NCBI GenBank assembly: GCA_018907035.1
Contig: JACCIC010000005.1
Span: 3,179,501 to 3,243,500 of the forward strand
From: Sycobia sp. Sy_11
Lineage: Eukaryota; Arthropoda; Insecta; Hymenoptera; Epichrysomallidae
Direction of reading: 5' to 3'
Length of the DNA stretch: 64,000 bases
The translations under genes and the position numbers were made by a program. The notes under the pieces are model-generated. The model saw only the letters and a list, made by a program, of their open reading frames with translations. It did not search any database and was not told the DNA's origin. Of this stretch, positions 12,061 through 24,620 are shown piece by piece. The first letter of the stretch is position 1. Each line of letters opens with the position of its first letter.

Positions 12061-12062
<2 letters not shown>

Positions 12063-12099
<37 letters not shown>
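12063..12099. repeat. TA microsatellite
   Basis: Pure (TA)n of 37 bases within a GC-rich setting. Confidence 0.97.
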
Positions 12100-12103
<4 letters not shown>

Positions 12104-12198
12104 ACGGTCGCCTATACACGTTGACGTATTATCGGCGACTCGAAGGCCCAGTGCGCGCGCGTGTCTGTTGCAAAGGCTAGGGGGGGGAGGGGGCAGGC

Positions 12199-12216
12199 TA
12201 TATATATATATATATT
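12199..12216. repeat. Short TA microsatellite
   Basis: About nine TA units, just downstream of a G-rich stretch. Confidence 0.9.
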
Positions 12217-12420
12217 CGACTAATCGTCCAAAGAGCTACGGGTCAAGCCATTCGACGTTATTTGCCCGGATCACCGCGATATCAATCGATTTTGTACATT
12301 TTGAATTCTTGGACGTTAATTGACGCGGCGACGGATGATAATTAGAGCGCGCCGCACGAAGTATTGGTTTCCCAATGTCGGTACGTACACGTATCAGAAT
12401 TTCGTGGCGGCATTAAGCCC

Positions 12421-13195
12421 GAACAGCGTCGCTATGCAACAAAGTGATTCCGTATAGATTTGCCATTTCGTCGATGCGGACGTAATAGGGTTCCGGTGTT
12501 TTTTTTTTTTTTTTTTTGAATTCTATGTTTATACGATCGATTGCGATTTGATGGAAAATATATTACACTGTCTTCCGTCATTGTGTGTAATTTTTTTTTT
12601 AATTAACTCTCTTATGAGAGGCACAGAAATGTGTCTGTAGGTCAGTCGGGAAAGTATGTTCATTCTTTCTGATGCTGTATATCTGTACACCTAAACCAGT
12701 ACTTGGACGTTTTACCGTGATTACTAGCACACATTATTATTTGAAAGTAAACAGAAATATGATTTGTTGGTGTTTTCGGAAGAACGATCGAAAAATACTT
12801 GTGAATAAATTCTATTGGACAAGCAAGACTTCCCTATTCATTTTCCAAGAAAAATAACTATATTAAAGATAATCGTTATAGTCTTAGTTCATAATCGTAG
12901 TATTGGTATCGATAACGTACGTTTCAATTGTTATTTTATTTTTTTTATAATTTAATTTTAAGTTATTACATTGAGCTAGTGATATAAATGTATACAATAC
13001 ACATTCTATTCTAAATTAATTAGTGATTGCAATTTATGATCTTCCATAGAATATTAGAATTATTGCTTAGATATTATATTAACTAACTTTTAATTCCGAT
13101 GCAAGATTTTTTTAATTTAATGCCATATTTAATTAGAGTCGAATAGCAAGAATATTCAACTTCAACGACGATAATTAGTTCTTTAATACACTACT
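12421..13195. other. AT-rich non-coding DNA
   Basis: Includes poly(T) of about 19 bases at 12499-12517 and a 61-codon frame at 12672-12857 without known content. Confidence 0.55.
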
Positions 13196-13600
13196 CCGAT
13201 ACGAGTGTGGATAGACTAAAAATCATTAGCGCCGATAATTCGACCAGTCGGCAGTTGAGCATGCGTATCTAAACAGTTCCCTAAACGGACCCGGCGCCGT
13301 GCAGTGCGCGCGTATAAATATCGTTAACCCGGTAAACGCCCGTATAACCAAAGCACGCCGTCGATGCAGCGTGTAATGAATCTCGTTATCGCGCTAATTA
13401 GACGGATGGCCGCGGCCGCCGCGCTGAAAACCGGGATGCAGAGCGGCGCGCACAATGGGACGGTTCGCGTGCGGAGTAAAGGGTGACGAGAGATTAGCGA
13501 GAGACCGACGGCAGTGCCGCTAAATGCCCGGGATTTACTTATCGTTCCCACTCGGACCTCGCGTTCGTCCGCGTATTCGTTTACGTTGCTAGGATTAAAA
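13196..13600. other. CG-rich patch with homeodomain-like cores
   Basis: Rich in CG and GCCGCG strings with CGCTAATTAGAC near 13395, GATAATTCG near 13232 and GTATAAATATCG at about 13311 (TATA-like, no initiator at the expected distance). The combination resembles insect developmental cis-regulatory DNA, but no specific enhancer is recognised. Confidence 0.4.
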
Positions 13601-15371
13601 GTAAAATATCCCTCGTGTATTGCTTTTCTTTTGCTAAAAAATCATAATAATTATAATAAACAGCAAAAAAAGCCTACAATGTGATCGTCGGCGAACGTCT
13701 AGACGTAATACACGACTTGGCAATTAATATTTCAATTACTTTCGAGTAGTCATCAGTCGTAGCTTTTTTATCGAAATAAATTGTCAAATAATAATAAAAC
13801 TCGTATGACTTTTGAAAAATCAATTTTAAGAAAGGTAAGTATTTTAAATGCGAATTAGGAGAAACAATCTTCTACGCGATATCGGTTCAACCAAAGTGAA
13901 ATCCGAAAGCTGCTTGCTGCGTGGAAAAATGCGATGTAGAAAAAAAACCTTCGAGGTTCAAAAAGTGCATTATAGGTATATATCTCGAAGAAAATTTAAC
14001 GAAACTATGTTATCAGATATTAATAATTTCCAAGAATTCTCTCCGGAGAGGGAAAGCAGCTAAACTACTCATGCTTGTACTGACAATTATCCCAGCCAAA
14101 GTATTTATATTAAATATAAATTTTCTCAAGCTTCCGCTGAAATTTCTCAACACAAATATTTTCCGATAAGATTACGTATATGATAAGGAGGAAAAGAACA
14201 AGAAGAAACTCATTATAGCACAAAACTATACAGGGATTACACTCCCATTCATTGGGCAAACATGAAGTTCAATTTGCGCACGAGAGCACGCAAATGTTCG
14301 CCCCCCCCCCTCCGCGCCTACCCCGATATGTTTCGAGTTATAATTTAACGAATTCGCGCATGTTCAGCCAAGAATTTTAACGCAATATTACGGCGATCAA
14401 TATTCGCGTTTCGCTAAAATCGATTATCTTAAATAAGAGGAGGATTTTAATAGGATTATATCTCGTTGGCTGCGGCTTGAATTTTCAAATACTGATGAAA
14501 TGAAGGATTAAATTTTACGGGTTTTCAAAGTACATGAAAATTAGATTCTTAAAGCAGAATGTAAATTGCTTTAAGACGATTAGGTCCTTAATGAATGATA
14601 GAGCTGAGAAGGTGCGCTGAAAATTATTCCATTTAAAGTAATCTGAAGTAGAATACTTTTGTAGCCTTCCAAATCGACGAATTTTCCGTCAGTATTTACT
14701 AAATAATCCAGCGATTTATATTTCATGGTTATGGAATCATATAAATTATTCGTAAAATAATTCTGGGACCGCCCAATTGTAAAAAAGCATCAAGAGCTCG
14801 CGAAGTTCAAACAAAGAAATTCTAAGCGTGACGTTTAATTTGATTTCAGGCCGGAACTGCCGTTTGGCGAGATTCAACAGAATTGAAGAAAAAAGATCCA
14901 AATGAAATCCTGAAATTGACATCTTTCGAATTGTAAAAAAAAAAGGGTAAAAAACTTTTTAACTCGCCGCGTTGAATTGGAACTGAAAACGGGATTTGAA
15001 AAACGTTCGTTTTGATCCTGTTTACATTGATATTAAAGTCTTGCGGCAATTGTTTCTGAACAAATTAGATCCTGTACTATCGACATCCGTGAGATCCTTT
15101 AAAAAATTAGATAATAAAAGTGTAACGCTTGTATTAACATCTAATAAAGAATGAAATATATCTGATTTTAAAGTTTACTAACTTTTATCAATAAAATCAA
15201 GAAAATTTTATCAATAAAACGAAAAATGCTTTATTTCTTATAGAATTATTGGAAACCTGTTGATGTAGAACGGAGTTGTAATGAATATTACAATTTTGAG
15301 TGACTAGTAATACAAAACCGAATGGAAATATACTATAATAAATGAGATCCAATAAACTAAATAATCTATAA

Positions 15372-15419
15372 TACTATTTAAATAATCAATTTAAATAAAA
15401 AATCATGGTTTAAATAGTA
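15372..15419. repeat. 11-bp inverted repeat
   Basis: TACTATTTAAA (15372-15382) is repeated inverted as TTTAAATAGTA (15409-15419) with a 26-base spacer. In AT-rich DNA this may be chance. Confidence 0.5.
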
Positions 15420-15741
15420 ATAGCAGAGGACTCTGATTTCTTGTATGAAACATAATGATAAGAATATTTATACCTGAATCTGTAAAGGTTTCGACTATTT
15501 TCACGAATCCTTATGGTCTTTTAAAGACAACTTTATTTTTATTGTTTCAGTACAATAATTACGTTTCCTTTTGATATATTCCTAAAATTTAAGAATTATG
15601 GGACGCTCGTCTAAAATATAAACATAAAGAAATCCACTGAAAAAGGTCAAAACGTTCACACATTATTACAAATAAATGAACATAGGAACTCAAATTGTGC
15701 TTTGAAACTCTTCAATTTCGTTGTATAATACTCTATTATTC

Positions 15742-15761
15742 ATAATAATAATTATTATTAT
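15742..15761. repeat. 20-bp perfect palindrome of AAT/ATT
   Basis: ATAATAATAATTATTATTAT reads the same on both strands, formed by AAT units meeting ATT units head to head. Confidence 0.9.
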
Positions 15762-15790
15762 TCAAGCATTACGCTTCATTTCGTAGGCAT

Positions 15791-16990
15791 AGAGATACGC
15801 TTACACGAACATCCCCTATTACAGCGCAATTGCCGATCGTGCGACTCCAATTAAGCTGCCACAAGGACACCGCATAATGACGCGACGACGACAACGCGCC
15901 CCCTTTTCCCCCATCCACGGTCACTATTGTGTAATATTAACGAGCTGGCGATTACCAAAGCTTCCTGAAAAAAGAAAAGGGAAAAAAGAAAAAGAGAACG
16001 AAGAAGAGAGAAGCAGACCTTCGCGGTCGCCCAATTAACGAATATTCGCAGAAAACTCGAGGGTGCAGCGGTGGCTTCTTCTTACCCCCCCCCCCTCTGC
16101 CTTACCCTCGTCCAACCCCCAATCTTCGCTCCATCCCTCGCGTGCTCGGCAACGCCACCGCATCTCTTTATCTCGCTCTAGTTAGCTCGCGCCGCCCGCG
16201 CCGCTGCGTTAATGGGCCGGCGCCGTCGGCTCTTTTCGTGCGCTTACGCGCTGTTTTGCAATTATGTACAAATGTACCGTCAACGTGTGCATTACAGTTA
16301 CGCGCGCGCGCGCGCTCGATTCGCCGCTCGATAGAGCCGTGCGGCACGCTGGGCGAGAGGTCGCCGCGGGGACGAGGTGAGGCTCCGGCGAGTCTATCGA
16401 CTGCGTCCTGGGAGGAGGCCGCGATGGGAGCGCGTTCGGGACGCACGAGCCGCCGACCCCCCCCGCCCCCGCACGCGTACGCCATACGCACGTGCCTGCG
16501 GCGTGGGCGAATCGGCCAGGGTGGCGCGATGCAGCGCAACGGCCGACGCCCGGCATCGTACGTCGCCGTGCGGCGGGGATGCCCTTTGTATCCTCCCTCG
16601 ACCTCCCCCCCCCTCCCCAATCCCTCTCCCCGTTGCGCTGCGCCTTCGTTCGCGAAGCGCTGGTTTCGCCTCCAATTAAGCTCGCGCCGTCTTGTCTATG
16701 ACGCTAATTAGTGTATGTGTTCGTGCGGACGAGCCGTTGCGAGCGTGCAACTCGCCCTCTTGAGTTACGAGGCGCTTGGCTTTCGCCCACCCCCCCCCTC
16801 TCCCGCCCTTATTATATATTTTTTCTCTCCTTCTATGCTTGGACTCGTTTTAGATTTTTTTCTTTATATTTTTTTCTTTGTTCGTTTGCTTTTTTTCTGC
16901 TTTCTTTTTTGGTTTTGTCATTGTTTTCGCTAAGAGAGTCGCCCTCTTCTCGTTTTTTCTAATTCTCCGAGAGAATAGTTTTCGCAGTTG
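15791..16990. other. CG-rich island followed by pyrimidine-rich tail
   Basis: Opens with a purine-rich stretch (about 15966-16017), then eleven C at 16085-16095, nine C at 16605-16613 and a (CG)n run near 16302-16313. Homeodomain-like CCAATTAAGC and CGCTAATTAGTG lie at about 16672 and 16700. Frames of 100-190 codons on both strands (16142-16711 plus, 16168-16620 minus) overlap each other completely and are Arg/Pro/Ala-rich, which marks them as products of stop-poor sequence. The tail (16816-16960) is nearly all pyrimidine. Confidence 0.6.
16816..16970. repeat. Pyrimidine-rich low-complexity stretch
   Basis: T-runs with C interruptions for roughly 150 bases; it produces a false Phe/Leu/Ser-rich hydrophobic frame. 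Confidence 0.8.
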
Positions 16991-18290
16991 GCTAGAATCT
17001 TCAGGTACGTCGTCTATTTAGTTTTGGGCTAAATTTGTGCATTTTTTTTCCAAGCCAACTAGTCAGTGCTGCTGCATTTCCTTGAATTCTAAAAGAATCT
17101 TCTCGACTATTCATTATGCTATGTAAAAACAGTCAAGATTTGACATTGTCAGAATAATATTTGGACAGCTAAAATATATATGAAATTTTCTTTTGGAATT
17201 AGTATTTTTCTTATCTCACAAATGAATTATAATTTTGTTTATTTAATATCTATTTATTTCACATTTGGATTTTCATCGCACATACAGGAATAGTTCATGC
17301 ATCTTACTAACGAGCCTAGCACTTGCTATAGGACGAAACGTACTCATCAGTTATCATTAATTGTTATCGCTTATCATATTTATTCAGCTCGTAAAAGGAC
17401 CATTTTTGTAATTATCTAAATGTTACTATCATAAATTATACATTATATTAGTATAGTATATCACTGTATAAAGACTGTAAGAAGCATAAACATATTCATT
17501 AATGTGAGTGTAGAAACATGATTCGATGCATTGAAATAAAGAAAAGATAATAGATATTATATTACGATTAAAGCTGCCTTAAGTTTTATTTTAATTTCTG
17601 GAAGTATCTTTTATTAAATAACAGAAGTTTCAAATAAAAATGTTAAATACTTTTTTCCACTTATTACGAATTTTCACCTCCATTAGAAATGCTTTTTATT
17701 TTATGTATCAATAATTGAATAAAATTAACCTTTAATAAATATACTATTAGTAAATTAATAAATTTAATAATGTTATGAGCTCGTTGCAATCGTTATTTTA
17801 TTAAATAGTTATGGGATAAATTATAAATTTACTATTTACTTCCAAATAATTACTGAATAATTTCGTATTTATAGCATTGTCGAGCGAAAATTTAATAGTT
17901 ATAAATAATTATGAGAAACGAATGGGTCATATTATTATATAGAAATAAATAATGTTTTAAATATAATGGAATAACTGTAAATTTATGTTTTTTATTAACA
18001 GTTATATTTTGAGCATATGTCAGCATAGAAAAAACGAAGCAGTTACTCTGCTCTTGGTATAATTAGGTGAGAATTATTACTCAATTTTCGGCAAACCTTT
18101 TGATTGAACATTTTTGTCTTACCAAAAAATGTTTCAGCTATTATAAACTCTGTATCACATTTGTACTCCTCTCGAAAGTGAGCTGATAATTACACTTCAG
18201 GTGGATTTACAAATGGATATCACTTATTTATTAAAAAATCATTCCTGTTATCGACTGGCAGATTTTCCGATCAACATTTATCATTCGTAA
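16991..18290. other. AT-rich desert
   Basis: No open frame above 60 codons and no repeat above 15 bases. I see nothing further in it. Confidence 0.65.
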
Positions 18291-18660
18291 GGATTTCCAC
18301 CTTAACGCGCGTCGCGCCACAAATCATTCGATTCATAATCGCTGCGCGATTCGGAACGGACAGTCAATGGAGGAGGAGCGCCCTCTCGATGGGTTTTCGT
18401 AAAGCTTTCCTCGCGCGGATTATGCGCGCGCGTTAATTTGCCGCTCGCGCGAGCCGTCGCGGCCGATTAAAAGCAAACAGAAACGGGGTCGATTTGTTTA
18501 CCCGATAAAGGACCGATCGGAAACAAAGGCGGGAGGATGGAGGGGAGGGCAGAGAATAAACGTAATTCTGTTATGACAGCGCGGATTGACTGGACTCGGC
18601 CGGGCGCGTGCAAGTGCGGCATGGCCGTGGCCGCGCGCGATTATTCAGCCTATCCACGGG
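18291..18660. other. CG-rich patch
   Basis: Dense CG and GCGCGCG strings with GCGTTAATTTGCC, GGCCGATTAAAAGC and CCGATAAAGG. No frame with protein character. Possibly regulatory. Confidence 0.4.
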
Positions 18661-19130
18661 AATTCGGTGGTTTTTCGATCTAACTCTATTTTTTCCTAGT
18701 TTTTCAATAGCCTTGCCAACTGTATAGTGGATGTTTTTTTTTCAGCTTTGATTTTAATTCGATTCAAAGAGCGACGGAATATTGATAAATATCCCGTGGC
18801 AAGTGGCGCAGAACAGTGCGAGTACAACAACTGACAATTCAAAATATAAGGATAAAGTTTTTTCAAACTCATTTCGATATCAGCGCTAATATACAAAATT
18901 GTTATTTATTTATTACGCAGAAAGATGAAAAAAAGATTATATTAAGATTGAAAATAAACTATCGAGGACGAAAGAAACTAGGCAATTTTAAGATTGATAT
19001 TTCAATCTCGGGTCTGTTTTTGTGGGATTAGAAGGAAGACGGACCTAAACGTGAAAGTGCTAATGGAATTCATTCTCGTCAGGCCTCTATCGAGAGAATC
19101 AATATGTTAAAGTACAGTTGCTCACCGACT
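18661..19130. other. AT-rich non-coding DNA
   Basis: Frames of 66-71 codons on both strands overlap at 18696-19031 without recognisable content. Confidence 0.55.
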
Positions 19131-19700
19131 TTTCCCCTATTCTCTTCCCTCCGTTCCACTACAGCCAAGACATTCTGTTGCTTGATTTACTTATACTACG
19201 AAAAATCGATACATCTCGGAGAGTTTGAGGCACAGGGACGGGTCGGTCGAGGGTGAGGGGATGAGAAGAGTCCAGTGCTAGCGCGCACCCTCTTGTAATT
19301 ATCAACGCGCATGGATAAGCTTCTTGCCGTGGAACTATATACATTACCGAAATTCCGGCACTGGAAGCTGGAAAATAAAAGTTAACCGCCCTCAATCCCT
19401 CGCCTGCCCCCCACTCTTCTAACTTCCACCGGGCTCGCAATTTCGATGACGCATCGTTCGAACTCCTCCGGCAAGAAATTTCCGATACGCCCCCCAACCA
19501 CCCCCCCCACCCCGATTCCCGCCGACCCTTCCCGCACCCGATGCGCGCGTGCCCCCCCCTCTGAACTTTCGTTCTCGTTAAGAATTCCGCTCGTGCCATT
19601 CGCGATACGACGAGAGGGGAAAAAAATAGCACGTCCCTTCTCATAACTGAAAACTCCTTGCCTATGTGATACAATCTCGCGGTGGGTTGAAGGGAGGGGG
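19131..19700. other. GC-moderate patch with C runs
   Basis: Runs of eight C near 19501 and 19552. The 171-codon minus frame at 19159-19674 begins with TTG rather than ATG and has no family likeness; the first ATG is ten codons in. Nothing else is supported. Confidence 0.45.
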
Positions 19701-19785
19701 GATGGAAAACTTCCTCAAACTTCGGTTGATTCTCTTCTTTTTTTTCTTCTTCACGTTTTCTTTATGAAGAAATGTACCGTGCGCA

Positions 19786-19849
19786 TATAAATGAGGTCGC
19801 CGGCATTATAGAGGCGGTATGGGTAGAGGGGGAAGTATATAAGTGAGGT
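19786..19849 (+). other. Two TATA-like motifs with a shared TGAGGT tail
   Basis: TATAAATGAGGT at 19786-19797 and TATAAGTGAGGT at 19838-19849 agree at 11 of 12 bases and are 52 bases apart. Both fit insect TATA boxes but neither is followed by a good initiator at 25-35 bases. Could be a small direct repeat rather than promoters. Confidence 0.35.
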
Positions 19850-19860
19850 GAAATAAACAA

Positions 19861-22620
19861 TTATTCTTTATAGATTGGAGTGCCTTATTTATGCATACGT
19901 ATTTTATTCATGATACTTGTCTTGTAAAAAGTAGTTTTCATAAGGTACTTTATGATAATTTTTCAGGTCATTTTTTATTTAGTGAAATCAAATGTAGTTC
20001 ATGCTCTTCATAGAGTATAATTAATTACTTTAATTAACTAATATACTACGTTAACGGTATCTAGAATAAAATAGGTGGAGTTTCCTAATGACATGTTTTA
20101 CAAATTGATATTTAAGAGATTAAATAGTAATTTAACGAATATTACCGTACTCTTCTTTAAACTAAAAATTGACATAACTGTGAACATTTTGTAACAACAA
20201 ATTTGATTCTGATTTTATCAATTCAGTTTTCATCAGATCAAATATTTCTGTTCGATGAATAAAAATTGTCAACTATGTTAATAACATAATAGAACTTTGT
20301 CAAATTGCATGTCGCAAATATAATATAAATAATGAACGTTCCAATGGGTTTTCAAGTCAATTTCAACTTAGATTTGACATTGCGATTAATACAGTTTGCA
20401 CTATATACGTACACAATATATGAGCTTCTTGAGTATATATACCTAATAGTAAGTACCAAACTCTCTTCGAAGTTCCAATGAATAGGTCGGATATTTCTTC
20501 GCTTGTTACCCCTTCCATTGCCTACAATAGGTGTAACCGATATCAAGACAACTCTTTCCATCGAAAATTCCTTCGAATATTTCACTGCGGTAAGAATCTC
20601 AATATACTCGAATAACTGCTTTCGAACATTTTCTCTGGATAAGCCCTTCTTTTAACGATATTTGCTCTTTATCGATTAGCCGTCTCTCGGCACCACGTTA
20701 CATTGAGTATATTGTTTGCCAAGTTGGATGGAAGAGTAAATCTTCTATTTTTGTAATTGTGATTAATAGGCGAACTAATGGATCTTTTGTGGAGGATAGT
20801 ATTTTTCAGAGTAAACTCGCTACCCAGGCATACAATAGGGGCGTTATTGTGAAAAAAAAGAACTTCTTTCATTTTATATTACATCGCGCTAGACTGTGAG
20901 TTCAAATATCCGCGCTTAACTCTACACTGCTGACAAAAAGCTCCTTTATAGTCCTTTGAAAAAATCGATAATTCATTTACGGATAGACTTGATATTACAT
21001 TATCCATGCTGAATGCATCGGTGGCTTTTTCTAAAAGACATTTAATTTATGCAAGATGATAAAGCCATTGATTACTTAGTCCTCTGATGAATAAGCCTTC
21101 AAACGAACCCCCACACTATGAATAAATGTATTTATTGTCTCTTGGTGTATCTATGCCACATATTTCTTACACAGATCCCAACATGAAAACAATAATCAAT
21201 CCCAATTCTCGGACTTAAACATTTTGGTTAACTACATAGCTTCTTATGAAAATTATGATAGACAAACCAGAAATTAACTATAACAAAGGAAAACATAAAT
21301 TAGTTAGATTTGACTGATTCCTGATCTGCAATCAACGATCTGAACAAGAACATTTTTACACTTGATTATGGTGCTTCGTATGGTGCACAAGTTGCCTAGC
21401 TGTATTACATTGATAATTCCGGTATGTTCGTTATGAATTTTTCCTATCATATGAAGCTTATGCCTCTAGTAAGTTATACTTCCAGTTCGTTCGTATTAAT
21501 TGGCTTCTTGAAGCAAAACTATTACCCACATTTGAGTATGTATCTCAAATCTTCGATTTCGTGGAACATGAATCCACTTATTATCGTATTAAATTAGAAA
21601 TTCATAGTGACAATGCTATTTGCGATTTGACGATTCTGTTTCTCAAGTTTCATAGTTCCAATTCGATTCAATTACAGTGTCGGTAAATAATGTGAAAAAT
21701 GTCAATTGATCTAACGACTTTTTAACTTTTCAATTATTTTTAAATTATCGCTTTGTTCAATTATCTGCTAAGGCGTTCGATGTACTTAATGGTCTACTAT
21801 TTAATTTTCATACTGAATCCGATTAAAGAAATTTTGACTCGATTCCTACCCGACTTTTATATTTATATTGCAGATATATGTGGAACAATGATCGCCTAAT
21901 TCATTCGCAGCTCTCGATGCTCTGTTTTCAATATAGGCCGCAGTGAACAAGCTGCATTAAACAAATTGAATAGGGCTTATCCCCGTTAACGGCGATAGGA
22001 CTAAATTCTAGTCGATGAACGCCCTGAATGGAGAACACAGGACTAATACCTGGCTACGATTATGCGGGCGCGCTTAATGCCTCGGAGTCTCTTAAGAGGG
22101 CGACGCTCGCGATTGCGTACAGCTGAAGCGTGAAAAGGGATTAATTAAGTTATGACAAAGTTCCCTTATTAATTCATTGTAAATTGTACAGAAATATGAT
22201 CCCTTAATGCTATTAAACATTGATGGTTTTTAATGAGGGGCGAGGGTGGTGGAGGAGAAGGTTTAGTTCTTGTCTGATTTAACCGGTATAAACTTCAAAG
22301 TTTGCTGGCTCCTGACAAAGATTATAAAGGGCGGGTTTATACATGTAGCTTCCATTCAAGTACTTTCCGATTGTACCTCTGATAATGCGTCTGAGGCACT
22401 TCTAAATTATTTCAAGCTATAATAAAATTTGCTGAGAATGTTATTGATTATTAACATAAATACGTTACTTTAAAACAAATCTTTCCAATATTTCTTTATG
22501 GCACTTACGAAATAAATTTTTCATTATGATAATTAAACTATAATAAACTGGGAGTGTGTATGTCTTTTACGAGCCGCATTCTGTTTATGCGCCTGTCGTA
22601 AAATCGTAAATTGTATCTGC
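19861..22620. other. AT-rich desert
   Basis: A long stretch without microsatellites. Minus-strand frames at 20352-20585 (77 codons) and 20669-20872 (67 codons) are non-repetitive but unrecognised. A small GC-richer patch at 22010-22130 has no distinctive motif. TTATAAAGGGCGGG lies at about 22323. Confidence 0.6.
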
Positions 22621-22651
22621 ATAGGAATTAATGAATTTTGTACATATACAT

Positions 22652-22655
<4 letters not shown>

Positions 22656-22686
<31 letters not shown>
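22656..22686. repeat. AT microsatellite
   Basis: (AT)n of about 31 bases. Confidence 0.96.
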
Positions 22687-22689
<3 letters not shown>

Positions 22690-22739
22690 CAGATTGCCAT
22701 TCAGATTTAATCAGAAGCAAAGAAATCATGTAAGAGAGA

Positions 22740-22785
22740 TTATCTGTTGCGCGTTGGGGGCTGTTCGTCTTCTAGCGCACCACTC

Positions 22786-22843
<58 letters not shown>

Positions 22844-23360
22844 TCCCGCTAAATATTCCCGTCACGTATTTGATTCTCCTTCGCTCCAAATTCTCAACTC
22901 TCCCGAGGGCGCTTATCTTGGTGCCGCCACCCCCTCCCAACAGAAACCCCCCCCCCATGTCTCCGTTCGCCTAGATTATATCAACCGCCCATTGATTAAT
23001 TCATCCCACCCTAAACCCGGACCCACTCCGCTTCCTCTCCCTCCCCCCTTCAAACCGCCCGTCGCGTTATACTCGAACGTCCCCGGCCAAAAAGTTAATT
23101 TCAAGAAATCTCCGAGGTTGGTATATAGGGGCGTCAGCTTGTAAAGCCGTGATTCTCCTTTTAACGATAGCGCCAGTTGTAGCCAGGCTCTCCCCTAGCC
23201 TTCCCCCCTCCCCGCCTCGACCGACTCTCCGTTCATCCCTTACCTTCGAAAATGTTTTTAAGCTTGATTTAAACCGTAACGAGATTTTGATTCGACGTCG
23301 GGGATTACTTGTAGATTTGAAAAACGAGGTCATTGGAAATGGATCTCCCTTAAGAATTGC
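22740..23360. other. C-rich mixed stretch
   Basis: Ten C at 22947-22956 and many CCC strings to about 23220. Frames here include the TA tract or are Pro/Arg-rich; no gene supported. Confidence 0.5.
22789..22838. repeat. AT microsatellite
   Basis: Pure (AT)25, bounded by TCTCG on one side and CATCTCCC on the other. Confidence 0.97.
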
Positions 23361-23429
23361 ATAGATACGGATCTGATATGATCTATTTACAAAGTATCTT
23401 ACAGCTCCTACTGTTTCCGAACGTTATTC

Positions 23430-23431
<2 letters not shown>

Positions 23432-23500
<69 letters not shown>
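23432..23500. repeat. AT microsatellite, longest in the window
   Basis: Pure AT repeat of about 69 bases; such length usually implies recent expansion and high polymorphism. Confidence 0.97.
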
Positions 23501-23503
<3 letters not shown>

Positions 23504-24060
23504 CTGGAATTAGATACAACCTATATTTTATATACTTCCTATTTATTTATTTATCAGCTATGTATATTATATTGTAGTTTAAGTTTAATTAAATACAACG
23601 GAAATCCGATATCGTAATTACGAGCTCCAAAGCGAAATGGATGATACAATGAACGATAATGAATGTAATAATTTAATATGCTATTAATAAAAATATATTC
23701 ATAATATTTAAACATAAGAAAAGGAAACTATTTTCCATCAATTGTTTTATAAAGATCAGATTAGCTAAAATCAAAAGTTACAAATTTCAAAATAATTAAG
23801 TGTAACTACTCGGAACGGCATGTAGAAGAGATTCTAAGGTGCTATAAGATACTTTGGTAAAAGAATAGCAACTAATATTATAGGCCTTATAATGGAAGAT
23901 AATATAGAGTTGAAAATATATATAACTGTCGCTAAATAAATATAAAAAAAAAATATGAAAGAGTTTCTAAAGTAAAAAATCTATCCTTTTGTAACCAAAA
24001 ATAAGTAAAAAAAAAAGTAAAAAGTAAGCGCAAAATAAGTAGAAAAAATGATTTACTTAT
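23501..24060. other. AT-rich non-coding DNA
   Basis: A/T-rich with short A runs; nothing recognisable. Confidence 0.6.
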
Positions 24061-24620
24061 TGTTTTCGCGATGCGCTACATCCTGCCAAATATCCGTCTA
24101 AACTTAAATTCAGCGTAACATGTTCTTATAATAATTAATTATCATTGTAATTTTAACAAAGCAAGCGCAATCTCGCAGTCGCGAATCTGACTTTATTCCG
24201 CGCGCGTATTCCGTTAACGGTGTGCCACGGAGCAGCGAAGGCCACGAGCGAATAGACCGTGACACATTAGAAGCAGTTCTCGCCTCTGTTCTCGCTGAAC
24301 AATGAGCGACACCGCTCGCGGGGCGAATTACACCAGCGCACAAAATAGGACAGTGTATCTCGCTTTATATGTGCACGAACCCACGTCCAAAGCAAACAAT
24401 CAAGTTTTTTTTTTTTTTTTTTTTTTGGAGCGATTCAAATCGAAAGTCGCGGCACTGTTGTTTGCGCACACGCCGCATGATAGAACGCGTGCGCGCGACG
24501 GGGATTCAAAAGTTTGGATAAAAATCACGCGTTTATTACGTACGTAAAAGTTGAACGAGGATGGGGCTAAAATATGTTTGTGCAATTTTTCGCGCTGCTC
24601 GTATGGGAGTAGGTAACTTT
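24061..24620. other. Mixed CG-containing stretch with poly(T)
   Basis: CG-rich strings around 24170-24340 and 24450-24540 flank a poly(T) of about 22 bases at 24405-24426. Frames of 61-81 codons cross the poly(T) and are not gene-like. Confidence 0.5.
24405..24426. repeat. Poly(T) tract
   Basis: About 22 consecutive T. There is no retroelement body next to it to suggest a minus-strand poly(A) tail. Confidence 0.95.

Larger units (their letters stand above)
10901..12420. other. Mixed region with several TA tracts and GC patches
   Basis: Alternates GC-rich strings (11740-11830, 11880-12010, 12110-12180) with TA and CT tracts listed separately. Twelve G lie at 11953-11964 and eight G at 12180-12187. 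No gene supported; the longer frames run through TA repeats. Confidence 0.5.
13601..15790. other. AT-rich desert
   Basis: No microsatellite longer than about 20 bases. Ten C at 14301-14310, an AAGGTAAGTATT donor-like string at 13832-13843 without a defensible exon, and a 20-base perfect AAT/ATT palindrome at 15742-15761 are the only features seen. Confidence 0.6.

Noticed and set aside
13832..13843. AAGGTAAGTATT, a near-ideal splice donor
   Set aside because: The upstream sequence has stops in most frames and no acceptor that bounds a convincing exon.
16142..16711. 189-codon plus frame in the GC island
   Set aside because: Overlapped by minus frames of 115-150 codons; Arg/Pro/Ala composition follows base content and no domain is visible.
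20352..20872. Two minus-strand frames as a possible retroelement or receptor remnant
   Set aside because: No catalytic or family motif, and the link between the two frames contains stops in every frame.
24405..24426. Poly(T) as the tail of a minus-strand retroelement
   Set aside because: No open frame, no internal promoter and no target-site duplication seen next to it.
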